Positions 34,674 to 43,828 are shown, numbered from the stretch's first letter. The stretch is 64,000 nucleotides of DNA from Chitinophagaceae bacterium (GCA_016710935.1 JADJTY010000001.1:124001-188000); one strand, 5' to 3'. Program-made: numbers and translations. Notes: generated by a model not told the origin, from the sequence alone.

Positions 34674-34853
34674 TCAACCATTACTAGAACGGTTGTCATC
34701 TTTTTTTTCAGGTGTATTTCTTTGCTGTTGCATAAAAGCCAGCTTCCTCATATAAAATGCATAGTCACGTATGTGTATACGGCCACGCAGGTAATGCAGC
34801 TGAAAAAGGGGATTTTGTTTATCTGGTGCAACGACATAAGTATGCTTTATCAT
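34674..34853 (-). CDS. Possible 59-residue small protein
   Basis: ATG 34853 to TGA 34674. The product begins MIKHTYVVAPDKQNPLFQLH, continues with a basic stretch YLRGRIHIRDYAFYMRK and ends with a polar tail. Composition is protein-like rather than random, and it fills the gap after the acyl-CoA dehydrogenase terminator. I do not recognise it. Confidence 0.4.
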   Translation of the reverse strand: MIKHTYVVAPDKQNPLFQLHYLRGRIHIRDYAFYMRKLAFMQQQRNTPEKKDDNRSSNG

Positions 34854-34969
34854 GATCGTTTGTTTATTTATTATACTATAAACTGTGCCAGATCTTAAAA
34901 AACAAGGAAATATGTAAAAGATTTACACTTTATTAACTGCATGTCTGTCGTACATGTCAGCGCTACATG

Positions 34970-35125
34970 CCTTATCAGTTTAATTATTATTAGTGTGGAA
35001 ATCCAATCCTCTGTCGACATTTAAATCAATTAAAATTAAGTATGGGTATCAATTAAATTAAATGCTGGTTTTATTTTAAGTGAGTGGACTGAACTTTAAG
35101 AGTAGGATTACCAAAGCCGAAGCTA
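34970..35125. repeat. Diverged non-coding element, copy A
   Basis: Shares several blocks in the same order with 44837-45035: TTATCAGTT, ATTAGTGTGG, GGGTAT...ATTAAA, TTTATT, GACTG, TAAGAGTAG and GAAGCTACAG. No convincing reading frame is present. The unassigned bases 34854-34969 hold no recognisable gene. Confidence 0.5.
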
Positions 35126-35170
35126 CAGTAGTACAAAAGCTAAATCAGGGAACTAACCGACAAAGGGGAT

Positions 35171-35225
35171 GTAATCCTTTGTCGGGCTCCTTTGGTTCTT
35201 TTTTGGAGAAGCAAAAAAGAACAAG
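35171..35225. repeat. GTCGGGCTCC repeat, uninterrupted copy
   Basis: Runs GTAATCC-TTTGTCGGGCTCC-TTTGGTTCT and then GGAGAAGCAAAAAAGAAC. A second copy at 44523-44616 has the same sequence with two extra palindromic pieces. The rest of 35226-35356 is A-rich and holds no recognisable gene. Confidence 0.65.
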
Positions 35226-35356
35226 AAGAAAAAAGAGGCCTGATATTGTTAGTTATAAGAGCTTTGAGAATATTCTTTTTCATTCAAAGGGTCTTTTGAC
35301 AAGATCATATTCTTTTTTTCTTGATGAAAAAAAGAGAAAAAAAGTAAAATACGCAA

Positions 35357-35635
35357 TCAATACATCTCCATCTCCATCATCACTTCCTCCAGCGGGCAGC
35401 GGCCCAGTTGCTGCAGTACGGTATTGCAACGGTGCAATAACGCAGCAGGCAGATCGCCGGTGTAGGCATGGTTCCAGAAAGTAAGCAACAGGTTTTGCTG
35501 GATGGGTGTAAGCGGTTCCTGCAGTTTTAAAATTAAATAATGCAGTGCCGATATCTCTTCATCTTTCAAATGATTGAAAGCATTATTGGCCAGCAGGTCG
35601 ATCGTTAGCGAAAGCACCGTTTTACTTTGCAGCAT
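35357..35635 (-). CDS. Small helical protein, function unknown
   Basis: 92 residues, Leu-rich and predicted mostly helical (SLTIDLLANNAFNHLKDEEI, then LTPIQQNLLLTFWNHAYTGD). No signal peptide or metal motif. I do not recognise the family. It stands alone between repeats and is kept because composition and length look coding. Confidence 0.5.
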   Translation of the reverse strand: MLQSKTVLSLTIDLLANNAFNHLKDEEISALHYLILKLQEPLTPIQQNLLLTFWNHAYTGDLPAALLHRCNTVLQQLGRCPLEEVMMEMEMY

Positions 35636-35867
35636 GTGTATGGGTTTATGTGGTGTAATCTCACACTACAACGTAAAGAAATTGTAAACCTTGTGTTACC
35701 GAATTGTGTTGTGGACTAAATGTGGATTGTGCACTGCATAACAAATGCATAAAAAGTAACGATTATCAGCATATGTCATGACGTTTCTCATCACTTGTAT
35801 CCATTATCATCCGCACCTTTAAACCTTCAAAACGAACATTATTTTTTAAGATTAAACAAAACATACA

Positions 35868-36302
35868 ATGAAAAAGGAATACTGGATCAATGTTAAACAT
35901 GTAGATAACAGGCTGGTTATATTTATTAATGGCGCCATTGTCTGGGACAGCGGCATCGTACATAATGATCCCGAAATGGACATGTTCATCAACATCACCG
36001 AAAATCTGCTGCAGCATATTAACCACACATCAGAACTGATATTTGAAGGATTTAATGATACCTACACTTCCGATGATACGGTTCCGGGTTTAAACCCCTG
36101 GCATTTTCATTACGCGGTTATTGCCCGTACCATTGATGAAGCCGGAAACATAGTAAGCGAAGAGAACATGCTGGCGCCTTATAATGAAAAGCATATGAGT
36201 AACCCCAATATACGGGCTATTAACAATTGCTACCAGATCATTAATAAAGACGGCAACTTTAAAGTGGTATCCAATTCACTGTCGCAGAATTTTTATAATT
36301 AA
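35868..36302 (+). CDS. Uncharacterised 144-residue protein
   Basis: A soluble protein beginning MKKEYWINVKHVDNRLVIFI, with a beta-rich N-terminal half (FINGAIVWDSGIVHND) and aromatic-rich middle (LNPWHFHYAVIARTIDEAG). This could be a jelly-roll or galectin-like sheet but no family is recognised. It has no signal peptide. A strong hairpin follows 12 bp after the stop. Confidence 0.6.
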   Translation: MKKEYWINVKHVDNRLVIFINGAIVWDSGIVHNDPEMDMFINITENLLQHINHTSELIFEGFNDTYTSDDTVPGLNPWHFHYAVIARTIDEAGNIVSEENMLAPYNEKHMSNPNIRAINNCYQIINKDGNFKVVSNSLSQNFYN

Positions 36303-36314
36303 TTTTTACAGAAA

Positions 36315-36347
36315 GGCCCGCATGCAGTTTATAAACGCATGCGGGCC
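36315..36347. terminator. 11-bp perfect hairpin
   Basis: GGCCCGCATGC (36315-36325) and GCATGCGGGCC (36337-36347) form a perfect stem with an 11-nt loop. The T-tract is weak (ATCTTG), so termination is probable but not certain. Confidence 0.65.
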
Positions 36348-36408
36348 ATCTTGATTACATAAGCATACCACCTTGTTGTAGCATGCAGCTTTTAATGCAG
36401 GTTCCTGC

Positions 36409-36684
36409 TTACTCTTTTGTTGCGGGTATTTCTTCGGTATCCATATCCGGAACTTCATTAATTTCTGTATCGGGTACTTCCTCTATATCCGTTTTTTCTA
36501 CTTCCGGTTCCTGGCTTTCGGGCATTTCATGTATTTCCGGCTTTTCCACTTCGGGCTTGCCGGTATCAGGCATCTGGGGAGGAACTTTACCCGGTGTATC
36601 ATTTTCGGAATCACCGGCAGTACCGCTGTTTGTGTTGCTGCCCGTTGCCGGGTTTGTTACAGCTTCTGTTAAATGCATATCCAT
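36409..36684 (-). CDS. Acidic Pro/Glu-rich low-complexity protein
   Basis: 91 residues with repeats of the form PEVEK / PEIHE / PDTEI and an Asn/Thr/Gly-rich start; strongly acidic and disordered. The ATG at 36684 follows an acceptable AGGTAAT leader. The opposite strand is also open here but reads as a Ser/Ile/Gly-rich mirror of these codons, so the minus frame is preferred. Function unknown; a linker or surface decoy-like protein is possible. Confidence 0.45.
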   Translation of the reverse strand: MDMHLTEAVTNPATGSNTNSGTAGDSENDTPGKVPPQMPDTGKPEVEKPEIHEMPESQEPEVEKTDIEEVPDTEINEVPDMDTEEIPATKE

Positions 36685-37039
36685 ATTACCTGTTTTTAAG
36701 TTTCCTGCAAAAAAGTATCCAAAGGTAGGCAGAAAGGCAGGTAGTGGGCATTATGCAAATAATAAATGGTTAGCGGGTTTGTATTACATACAAGCAGCGC
36801 CATACCATATCATAATTTTTGGCGAGGGAAATGCTGAAAACAGCAGGAGGGCTTACAATAAAAGGATGGACTGTAAACCCGGAGTATATTTGAATATTAA
36901 ATCAAATAGCGGTTGGTTGATTCGCTGATTATATAAGTCAAAAATGGTGATTTCTGACTCATGTTTTTAAAACATAGGTCATTTTTGAGAATTTTTGGTA
37001 CATGTTTACTTTATTGAACTGGCAGCTTCACTAATGAAG

Positions 37040-37047
37040 TAGTTTTG
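37040..37047 (+). promoter_or_regulatory. -7 element for the class V aminotransferase gene
   Basis: TAGTTTTG, an exact TAnnTTTG match, 45 bp before the ATG at 37092. Confidence 0.5.
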
Positions 37048-37091
37048 TTACACGAATTAATTGTAATTTTCTTTATCCAACCTGCAGCTAT

Positions 37092-38642
37092 ATGAATGAA
37101 ACCAGCACACTCGAAAAATATTTTGAACCTTTCCGTAACAACATCATCGGGTACAACCAATCCTTTGATTCGCCTTTTGGAAAAAAGCGGGTACTGTATG
37201 CCGACTGGACAGCCAGCGGACGTTGTTATGCGCCTATCGAAGATCGCATGCAGCAACACATCATGCCCTTTTTGGCCAACACCCACACCGAAACCACCAT
37301 CACCGGAACGCTGATGACCAGGGCTTATGAAGAAGCCAAACTCATTGTAAAAAAACATGTGCATGCCAATGAACAGGATGTGCTGATCTTTTGCGGAAGC
37401 GGCATGACGGGTGCTGTAAATAAATTACAACGCATACTGGGGTTGCGCCTGCCCGAAAGGATCATGGATTATGTTCAAAAAGACAAGCTGCCCGATATTG
37501 AACAAACCGATGCCATTCACATCCATAATATTTTTACCGATTACCTGCAACTGGATGATGACCTGAAGCCCATTGTATTTGTAACCCATATGGAACACCA
37601 CTCCAACCAAACCACCTGGCTTGAAACCATTGCTGCGGTAGAGATCATTCCTTCGGATGAACACGGTAATGTAGACCTGGACTGCTTTAAAAGCCTGCTT
37701 GAAAAATACAAACATAAAAAGAATAAGATAGCTGCCATTACCGGCTGCAGCAATGTTACCGGCATACAAACGCACTATCACCAGGTAGCTAAAGTGATAC
37801 ACGAATATGGCGGACTTTGCTTTGTTGACTTTGCCTGCTCGGCGCCCTACATCCATATTGACATGCACCCTGCAGATGACAACAGCCACCTGGATGCGAT
37901 CTATTTTTCGCCGCACAAATTTTTAGGCGGTCCCGGTACACCCGGTGTGCTCATCTTTAATAAAAAAATGTACCACAATGTGATACCCGATCAGCCCGGC
38001 GGCGGCACCGTGGTGTACACCAACCCCTGGAAAGTGCACGAATACATCACCGATATAGAACATCGGGAAGATGGCGGCACACCTCCTTTTTTACAGGGCA
38101 TTAAAACTGCCCTCTGCATCCGGCTGAAGGAAAAAATGGGTGTAGCCAATATGCTGCAGCGGGAAGAAGAAATGCTGCACCTCATCTTTGAGCGCTTAAC
38201 AAAAATTGAAAATATTGAGATACTGGAAGCGGATAAGCATGACCGTTTGGGTGTGGTATCGTTCATTGTGCAGGGCGCCCATTATAACCTGGTGGTAAAA
38301 TTGCTGAACGACCGCTTTGGCATACAAACCCGTGGCGGATGTGCCTGTGCCGGTACCTACGGACATATGCTGCTGCATGTAGATGCCATCCGCTCATACG
38401 AGGTACTGGAATCCATCCATTCGGGTAACCTCTCCTGCAAACCAGGATGGGTAAGGCTTTCCATACACCCCGTAATGACCAATGCCGAGATCGTTTATAT
38501 TTTAGATGCCATTGAAGCCACCGCTGCACAATTTAAAACCTGGCAGCAGGATTATTTATACAATGCCCAAACCAATGAATATATGTACAAGGGCCCGGCA
38601 GATAAAGTGGGGGAAATGATTGAGGGGTGGTTTGAGTTGTAG
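37092..38642 (+). CDS. Class V aminotransferase / cysteine-desulfurase-like PLP enzyme
   Basis: 516 residues, fold type I. The PLP lysine is in FSPHKFLGGPGTPGVLIF; the phosphate-binding Gly-rich turn is FCGSGMTGAVNKL; the cofactor Asp is in CFVDFACSAPY; and a conserved Cys sits in TRGGCACAGTYGH near residue 415. It belongs to the Csd-like branch but is about 100 residues longer than SufS/IscS. No sulfur-assembly genes are adjacent, so the substrate is open. Confidence 0.85.
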   Translation: MNETSTLEKYFEPFRNNIIGYNQSFDSPFGKKRVLYADWTASGRCYAPIEDRMQQHIMPFLANTHTETTITGTLMTRAYEEAKLIVKKHVHANEQDVLIFCGSGMTGAVNKLQRILGLRLPERIMDYVQKDKLPDIEQTDAIHIHNIFTDYLQLDDDLKPIVFVTHMEHHSNQTTWLETIAAVEIIPSDEHGNVDLDCFKSLLEKYKHKKNKIAAITGCSNVTGIQTHYHQVAKVIHEYGGLCFVDFACSAPYIHIDMHPADDNSHLDAIYFSPHKFLGGPGTPGVLIFNKKMYHNVIPDQPGGGTVVYTNPWKVHEYITDIEHREDGGTPPFLQGIKTALCIRLKEKMGVANMLQREEEMLHLIFERLTKIENIEILEADKHDRLGVVSFIVQGAHYNLVVKLLNDRFGIQTRGGCACAGTYGHMLLHVDAIRSYEVLESIHSGNLSCKPGWVRLSIHPVMTNAEIVYILDAIEATAAQFKTWQQDYLYNAQTNEYMYKGPADKVGEMIEGWFEL

Positions 38643-38687
38643 AGAAGTAATTTTCGTTCAATAAATCATGCGAGTGCCAACTCACTC

Positions 38688-39074
38688 TTTTCAGGCGAGT
38701 CTCCACCACTAAAATGTTTAATTGTAAAAATAAAGTCAAAGTGGGACTCGCCGTTCTACGGAGAAATATTTGACATACGGCAGTCCTGTGAGCCAACACA
38801 CAAAGTTCTTTTCAGGCGAGTCTCCACCACTAAAATGTTTAATTGTAAAAATAAAGTCAAAGTGGGACTCGCCGTTCTACGGAGCAATATTTGACATACG
38901 GCAGTCCTGTGAGCCAGCACACAAAGCCTGTTTCTTTTCAGGCGAGTCTCCACCACTAAAATGTTTAATTGTAAAAATAAAGTCAAAGTGGGACTCGCCG
39001 TTCTACGGAGCAATATTTGACATACGGCAGTCCTGCGAGCCAGCACACAAAGCCTGTTCAGAGACTCGCCTGAG
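38688..39074. repeat. Three tandem REPIN-like units plus a partial end
   Basis: Units start at 38688, 38809 and 38935 (periods 121 and 126 bp) and are nearly identical. Each contains GGCGAGTCTCCAC and, about 40 bp later, GTGGGACTCGCC, an imperfect inverted repeat. A final lone arm, GAGACTCGCC, closes the array near 39070. Open frames across the array are translations of the repeat and not credible genes. Confidence 0.9.
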
Positions 39075-39104
39075 AATTTGAAACTACCGTTAATGCATAC
39101 CCTT

Positions 39105-40331
39105 TTATTTTTTTGCTGCCTCCGCCCTGTAAATACCTATACGGTGCGATCTTAAAATATAAGAAGAGTTTACTGCATTACCCGAAAGCTGAAAGCTGAT
39201 GGCTGCAGAAGCCTCTTTGGGCATGTGGCAATCAATGCAATTGTCCTGTAAACGGGTACCTGCTGCAGGGTTTACTGTACAAAAATTACCGGCCGTTGGG
39301 CTGTGGCAGCCCATACATTTTTGCGAGTACACGGCCACCGGCAGGTTGGCATTGCCATGCGGATCATGACAGGTACTGCAGGTGATGCTGCTGGTTTGCA
39401 AAAAGCAGGCACTCTGCTTTAATAAATTAAACTGGTTACCATGCACATCAAACTGGTTTGCACTATCGGCCACCACGGCAGGCAAAAAATAATTGGCCAG
39501 CACATCGCCCGGCCTGAACATGAACCGGGATTGTATCTTTCTTTGATCGTTGCCCGAGTGGCATACGGCGCATTGGTCTAACTGCTGTTGCCGGTTAAGG
39601 GTTTTACTGCTTACCAAAAAGGCCGGCGTTTTTTTGCCGGGGTTTTCTTCATGAAAGGCAACATGTTTGGCCGCCGGCCCGTGGCAGCGCTGGCAACCGA
39701 TGCCCGTTACCAGTGAGTTTTTGTCAAAAGCTTCTGCAGCAGCGGCATTGGCAGCAAAATAATTACCGGTGGCCACATCCTGTTTTTTGTGGCTGATGTA
39801 ATTACTGTGGCATTCAAAACAATCCATACCAATAAGCCGGTTAAACCTGGGTACGGCAGCCGAAAAGCCCGGGCTGGTACCCCAGTTTTGTACACTGCGG
39901 TAAAACGAAACCGGCAGTTCGTAAGTAACATCGTTTATCCAGTACAGTGAGGTTTGGGCATGCCGGCTGCCAAAAACAATATCAAACCGCCGGGCTTCGG
40001 TTGCCTGGTTGTTTTTGTACAGCACCTGGTACAGACCGCTGTCTCTTTTTTCCATTACAACCCTGGTAATGCTGTCGTATATAAAACTATTGTGCCCTGC
40101 ATTAAAATTTCCCAACACATTTGTTGCCGTTGCATTGGCCGATGCAAAAAAATGTGCCGATGCCATGGCCGAATCGTACACCGCCTGGTGGCATTGCCGG
40201 CAGCTTGCTTCCGGTGCAAAGGCGGTGCCACGGGGATCGGGCTTTGCAGGGGTGTTGATACACTGAGATAAAAAAATAATGAATACAAAAAGCAATGCTG
40301 TAATGGCCACTAACTTCTTGTTTATTTTCAT
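39105..40331 (-). CDS. Heptaheme cytochrome c lipoprotein
   Basis: 408 residues with a lipobox-like FLSQC (Cys24) and seven CxxCH motifs: CRQCH, CFECH, CQRCH, CAVCH, CSTCH, CMGCH and CIDCH. The last is followed by MPK, as in the cytochrome c554/NrfB-like families (pattern CxxCHMP). It is likely a periplasmic or surface electron carrier. No reductase or outer-membrane conduit gene is adjacent, so the redox partner is unknown. Confidence 0.9.
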   Translation of the reverse strand: MKINKKLVAITALLFVFIIFLSQCINTPAKPDPRGTAFAPEASCRQCHQAVYDSAMASAHFFASANATATNVLGNFNAGHNSFIYDSITRVVMEKRDSGLYQVLYKNNQATEARRFDIVFGSRHAQTSLYWINDVTYELPVSFYRSVQNWGTSPGFSAAVPRFNRLIGMDCFECHSNYISHKKQDVATGNYFAANAAAAEAFDKNSLVTGIGCQRCHGPAAKHVAFHEENPGKKTPAFLVSSKTLNRQQQLDQCAVCHSGNDQRKIQSRFMFRPGDVLANYFLPAVVADSANQFDVHGNQFNLLKQSACFLQTSSITCSTCHDPHGNANLPVAVYSQKCMGCHSPTAGNFCTVNPAAGTRLQDNCIDCHMPKEASAAISFQLSGNAVNSSYILRSHRIGIYRAEAAKK

Positions 40332-40358
40332 GAAGGAAAATTAAATCATTTTTCTGCA

Positions 40359-40366
40359 AAATTATC
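40359..40366 (-). promoter_or_regulatory. -7 element for the heptaheme cytochrome gene
   Basis: TAATTTTG on the minus strand, an exact TAnnTTTG match, 27 bp before the ATG at 40331. Confidence 0.45.
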
Positions 40367-40522
40367 AGCCAATAACTGATAGACCCTGAAACCGGTAACA
40401 ACCGCATGAATATATGAACGGCCCAAACCCTGCATGTTGTTTTAACTGGCCTTTACTTTTTTGCCCATGTAAAAATTACAAATAGGGTAAACCATTAAGC
40501 CGGTTTATTCGTTAATGAAAGT

Positions 40523-41224
40523 ATGAGATCAGGCATAATTTTATTGTTTTGTTTGCTGCAGCTGGCCTGCACAAAATCAGATCCGTCAACAACGGTTTAT
40601 ACAGGCACGGGTGGTAACACCAGTCCCCGTAAAACCTGGCTGGCACTTGGCGACTCGTATACCATCGGCCAGTCTGTTGAGGCGTCCAGTCGCTTTCCCA
40701 CACAAACAGCCAACCTTTTAAAACTGTCCGGGGTCAATATTGCCGATCCCGATTTTATTGCCACCACCGGGTGGACAACCAACAACCTGGCCACTGCCAT
40801 TACCACACAAAGCCCGGCCATACACGATGTGGTGAGTTTGCTGATTGGGGTAAACGACCAATACCAAACCCACGATACCAGCGGTTACCGCCAGCGGTTT
40901 ACCGGCCTGCTTAATAAAGCCATACAACTGGCCAACGGAAAAACCGACCATGTATTTGTATTATCTATACCCGATTACAGTGTAACGCCTTTTGCTGCCG
41001 GCAGTGATACCGCCCGTATACGTAAAGAGCTGGACTGGTTCAATGCCATCAATAAAAACGTTACGGAAAGTTATGGCATAGCGTACCTGGATATTACCCC
41101 CTCTACCCGGGAAGCAAAAACCAACCCTGCACTTCTGGCGGGCGACGGGCTGCACCCTTCCGGACTGGAATATGCCAAATGGGCCAACCGGCTGGTTAGT
41201 TTGATGTTGCCGGTGCTTAAATAA
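40523..41224 (+). CDS. SGNH/GDSL hydrolase lipoprotein
   Basis: 233 residues with a lipobox LQLACTKSD (Cys17). SGNH blocks: LALGDSYTIGQ (catalytic Ser), a Gly in FIATTGWTTNNLA, LIGVNDQYQ (Asn), and DGLHPSGLEYAKWA with catalytic Asp and His. This predicts an esterase, lipase or carbohydrate-deacetylase anchored in the envelope. It stands alone, without an obvious operon partner. Confidence 0.9.
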   Translation: MRSGIILLFCLLQLACTKSDPSTTVYTGTGGNTSPRKTWLALGDSYTIGQSVEASSRFPTQTANLLKLSGVNIADPDFIATTGWTTNNLATAITTQSPAIHDVVSLLIGVNDQYQTHDTSGYRQRFTGLLNKAIQLANGKTDHVFVLSIPDYSVTPFAAGSDTARIRKELDWFNAINKNVTESYGIAYLDITPSTREAKTNPALLAGDGLHPSGLEYAKWANRLVSLMLPVLK

Positions 41225-41365
41225 AACACAGCCTGCAATGGCCCGTCGTATTTTTTGATACTGCTTTTGTACATAACATAAGTTTATAGGGTTTCAACAG
41301 GGCGTGTATCGCAAGCCTGATGAAAATAAAAATGGTTCGTGAAGACATGAACCAAGGCGAATCAT

Positions 41366-41747
41366 TTATACTATTGTCTTTCCAAAAGGCATCATCGAAA
41401 TTTCAATGAGCTTAAAATGCTGGCGTGCAAATGGAATACCAATGATGGTAATGGTTAACAGCAGACCAAATACCACATGCACCAGTGCCGTATACAGCCC
41501 GCCGCAAAGCAGCCATACAATATTACAAAGCAAAGACAGGCAACCCGTATTGGCCGTATTGCTTACCACCTGCCTGCCAAACGGAAACAATACCAGCCCC
41601 GCCAGTTTAAAACACTGCTTGCCCTGTGGGCAGGCCCCAGGGTATGCCTACTACTGATATACACAGCACAATGCCACCAAAAAAATAACCCATAGCTGCA
41701 AAAAAGCCACCGAAGATGAGCCAGAGGAGGTTGCCGAGGAGAATCAC
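41366..41747 (-). pseudogene. yccF: YccF-family membrane protein, split by a 13-bp insertion
   Basis: The upstream frame reads ILLGNLLWLIFGGFFAAMGY ... VVGIPWG; the downstream frame reads KQCFKLAGLVLFPFGRQVV and then a second half of the same style (CNIVWLLCGGLYTALVHVV ... GIPFARQHFKLIEISMMPFG). This two-repeat plan matches YccF membrane proteins. A 13-bp insertion at about 41621-41633, bounded by GCCC direct repeats, puts the two parts out of frame; without it, GIPWG joins KQCFKLAG as the family expects. The start is unclear; GTG at 41747 is plausible and no ATG is available. Confidence 0.75.
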
Positions 41748-41774
41748 TGTTTTGATTGAGATGGGTTTGTTAAA

Positions 41775-43751
41775 TTAAATTTCTTTAAAACCAATTTCTT
41801 TTAAATACTCAAAAGTGCCATTATAATAATTCGGGTTTCTAGTTGGATCATCTATATCTCCGAATGGAACCACTATAACCATTCCTTGACGTGCTCTAGT
41901 TAATAAGACTCTGTATGCATTCTTTAGAAAGAGCTTCCTTTCATCTTTTTTTATATTATTCCATTTAGAACCTACAAAAGAAAAACAATTCCAACCTTTT
42001 TGCGAATATCGAAAATCGCCATCCCAAGTAACACAAGACCAATCTAGTTCTAATCCTTGGACATCAAATTGTGTGGCTACATCTTCTAAATAAAAAGAGG
42101 ACCGAACATCTTCTTTACCATCCAGAAACCAATGAATAGGGTCAATTGTTGATTTTACATCAATGGCAAGAGGCTTTAATCTTTGCGCTTGTGAAGAAAC
42201 AACTATACCATATCTTTCTGTACCTCTTGCTTTTTCTTTCAACCAATTTTTTGCCTTTGATAACTCACGAGTAATAACTATTGGATATTTCTCTTCAACT
42301 AATTTGTAATTGCGTTGTGCATCTTTAAGATTTAAATCTAATAGATTTTTAATTAATTGGGATAGATGTTCTGCTCTAAATGAACGTAGAGAAACAGATA
42401 GATGGAGATCTTGATTGTGTGTAACATTTTTATGATGCTCTAATAATTTTAATGCTTCTCCAGCGGCATATTCGCTATCCGTTAAGTTATTAGAAGCATA
42501 AATATGCCAATTTTGGAATGATCGATTTAAAGAATTAATCCATTCACTTATTCCCGCTTCACCGGTATTAATTTCTTGACCACCACCTACAAGGCAAATT
42601 ATCACGGCCCATTCTTTATGTCTATCTAAACAAGAAATTAAAAATTCAGGTTCTGAAATATTAAAATTTGCAACATTCTTTTTCCTCTTCATGAAATTAG
42701 AAGTTTGTGTAAGGTCCCATGCTCTTTGAGCTTCATCAAAAATGGCGATATGATCAAATGGCGCTACTGTAGTATCAATAAGGCACTCATCACGAAAATG
42801 ATGTACGTTTTGAATAAAGACTTTTACTTTACTCATTATTTCTCCCTTTTTTATCTTTAAGCCCTTTTCTTTTTCTCTTTTTACTTTATCCCTTGTTAAT
42901 GCTTCTCTTAAAATAGCAACCAAAGGTCCATTGCCAGACAAAAAAACGCTTGCCAATTGACTTTCCTTATCTAGGAATTTTGTTGCAATATCGAGCCCAA
43001 CTAGTGTTTTACCTGCACCTGGAACTCCGGTTACAAAACAAATAGCTTTTTCTTTATTGGCTTTAGATTTTACGATAATATCGGATAGCGCACTACTTGT
43101 GGCAGTTAAATTTTTTGCTGAAGCATCGCTTCTTGAAATTTCTGCAACAGCATGGCCATTGTACAATGCCATTGCAGCTTCTATAATAGTCGGAGTTGGT
43201 GAATAAGTCCCTACTGCCCAATCTTCTGAATTAATTATTTCGCCGTCTGCAAAATTGAGGACATTATCGATAATACTATTTAGAGAATTCGAATTTGTTC
43301 TTATCGGCAATAAAATATTATCATTATGCGATGTAGTAGCAATAGTTAAGCTAGAAGCTTTCGCTTCTGTCGCAATTAATATGGGAGCAATTAAAGGTTT
43401 ATGACTTGTTTTGTGAAAGTTTTTTAAGTCTAATGCATAGTCCCAAACCTGGTTTACATTATCTGACAGGAATTCTTTTTCACCGACTTTAAATTCAAGA
43501 ATAAAAATTACATTTTGAATTATTGCAATTACATCAATTCTTTTCCCCATTCTCGGAATTATATATTCAAAGAATATTGAACCATGTGTTGTTACGAAAA
43601 TGGATTTTAGAATTTTGATTTGTTCAAGCCAAGCTTCTTTCTGCGTTACTTTATCGTCAAAACCGCTATTTTGAACTAATATACCTAAAATCTCCTGTGT
43701 GGATCGTGAGAGAAAATTAGGAATTGTATCTGAATAAAAATGCCGTTTCAT
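41775..43751 (-). CDS. PD-(D/E)xK nuclease fused to a DUF2075-type helicase/NTPase
   Basis: 658 residues. The N-terminal 110 carry a nuclease-like core, GKRIDVIAIIQNVIFILEFK, with Asp73, Glu86 and Lys88 in PD-(D/E)xK spacing. A P-loop domain follows: Walker A CFVTGVPGAGKTLVGLDIA (241-249), Walker B AIFDEAQRAWD near 340, and a helicase-like C-terminus with YRVLLTRARQGMVIVVP. This is the DUF2075 plan, related to superfamily 1 helicases. Base composition is visibly more AT-rich than its neighbours and it sits among repeats, suggesting transfer. A defence role is plausible but inferred. Confidence 0.75.
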   Translation of the reverse strand: MKRHFYSDTIPNFLSRSTQEILGILVQNSGFDDKVTQKEAWLEQIKILKSIFVTTHGSIFFEYIIPRMGKRIDVIAIIQNVIFILEFKVGEKEFLSDNVNQVWDYALDLKNFHKTSHKPLIAPILIATEAKASSLTIATTSHNDNILLPIRTNSNSLNSIIDNVLNFADGEIINSEDWAVGTYSPTPTIIEAAMALYNGHAVAEISRSDASAKNLTATSSALSDIIVKSKANKEKAICFVTGVPGAGKTLVGLDIATKFLDKESQLASVFLSGNGPLVAILREALTRDKVKREKEKGLKIKKGEIMSKVKVFIQNVHHFRDECLIDTTVAPFDHIAIFDEAQRAWDLTQTSNFMKRKKNVANFNISEPEFLISCLDRHKEWAVIICLVGGGQEINTGEAGISEWINSLNRSFQNWHIYASNNLTDSEYAAGEALKLLEHHKNVTHNQDLHLSVSLRSFRAEHLSQLIKNLLDLNLKDAQRNYKLVEEKYPIVITRELSKAKNWLKEKARGTERYGIVVSSQAQRLKPLAIDVKSTIDPIHWFLDGKEDVRSSFYLEDVATQFDVQGLELDWSCVTWDGDFRYSQKGWNCFSFVGSKWNNIKKDERKLFLKNAYRVLLTRARQGMVIVVPFGDIDDPTRNPNYYNGTFEYLKEIGFKEI

Positions 43752-43828
43752 CTAAGTATTTGTAAGTAAACATACTGAAATAAAAATGCATTTCGGGCTT
43801 TGTGTTTTTGCCTTTAATGCGGCTCATT

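Noticed and set aside
35080..35484. 134-residue plus-strand open frame
   Set aside because: It consists of non-coding element A, the GTCGGGCTCC repeat, and antisense of the small minus-strand gene; composition is Lys/Arg/Ser-rich and not protein-like.
36383..36928. Plus-strand Ser/Ile/Gly-rich open frame
   Set aside because: It is the low-complexity mirror of the Pro/Glu-rich minus-strand frame, with no plausible family or start signal.
38688..39074. Possible CRISPR array
   Set aside because: Units are about 120 bp and nearly identical over their whole length with no variable spacers, and no cas genes are nearby.
38756..39081. Open frames on both strands across the tandem repeats
   Set aside because: Their products are repeated translations of the repeat unit and have no independent support.
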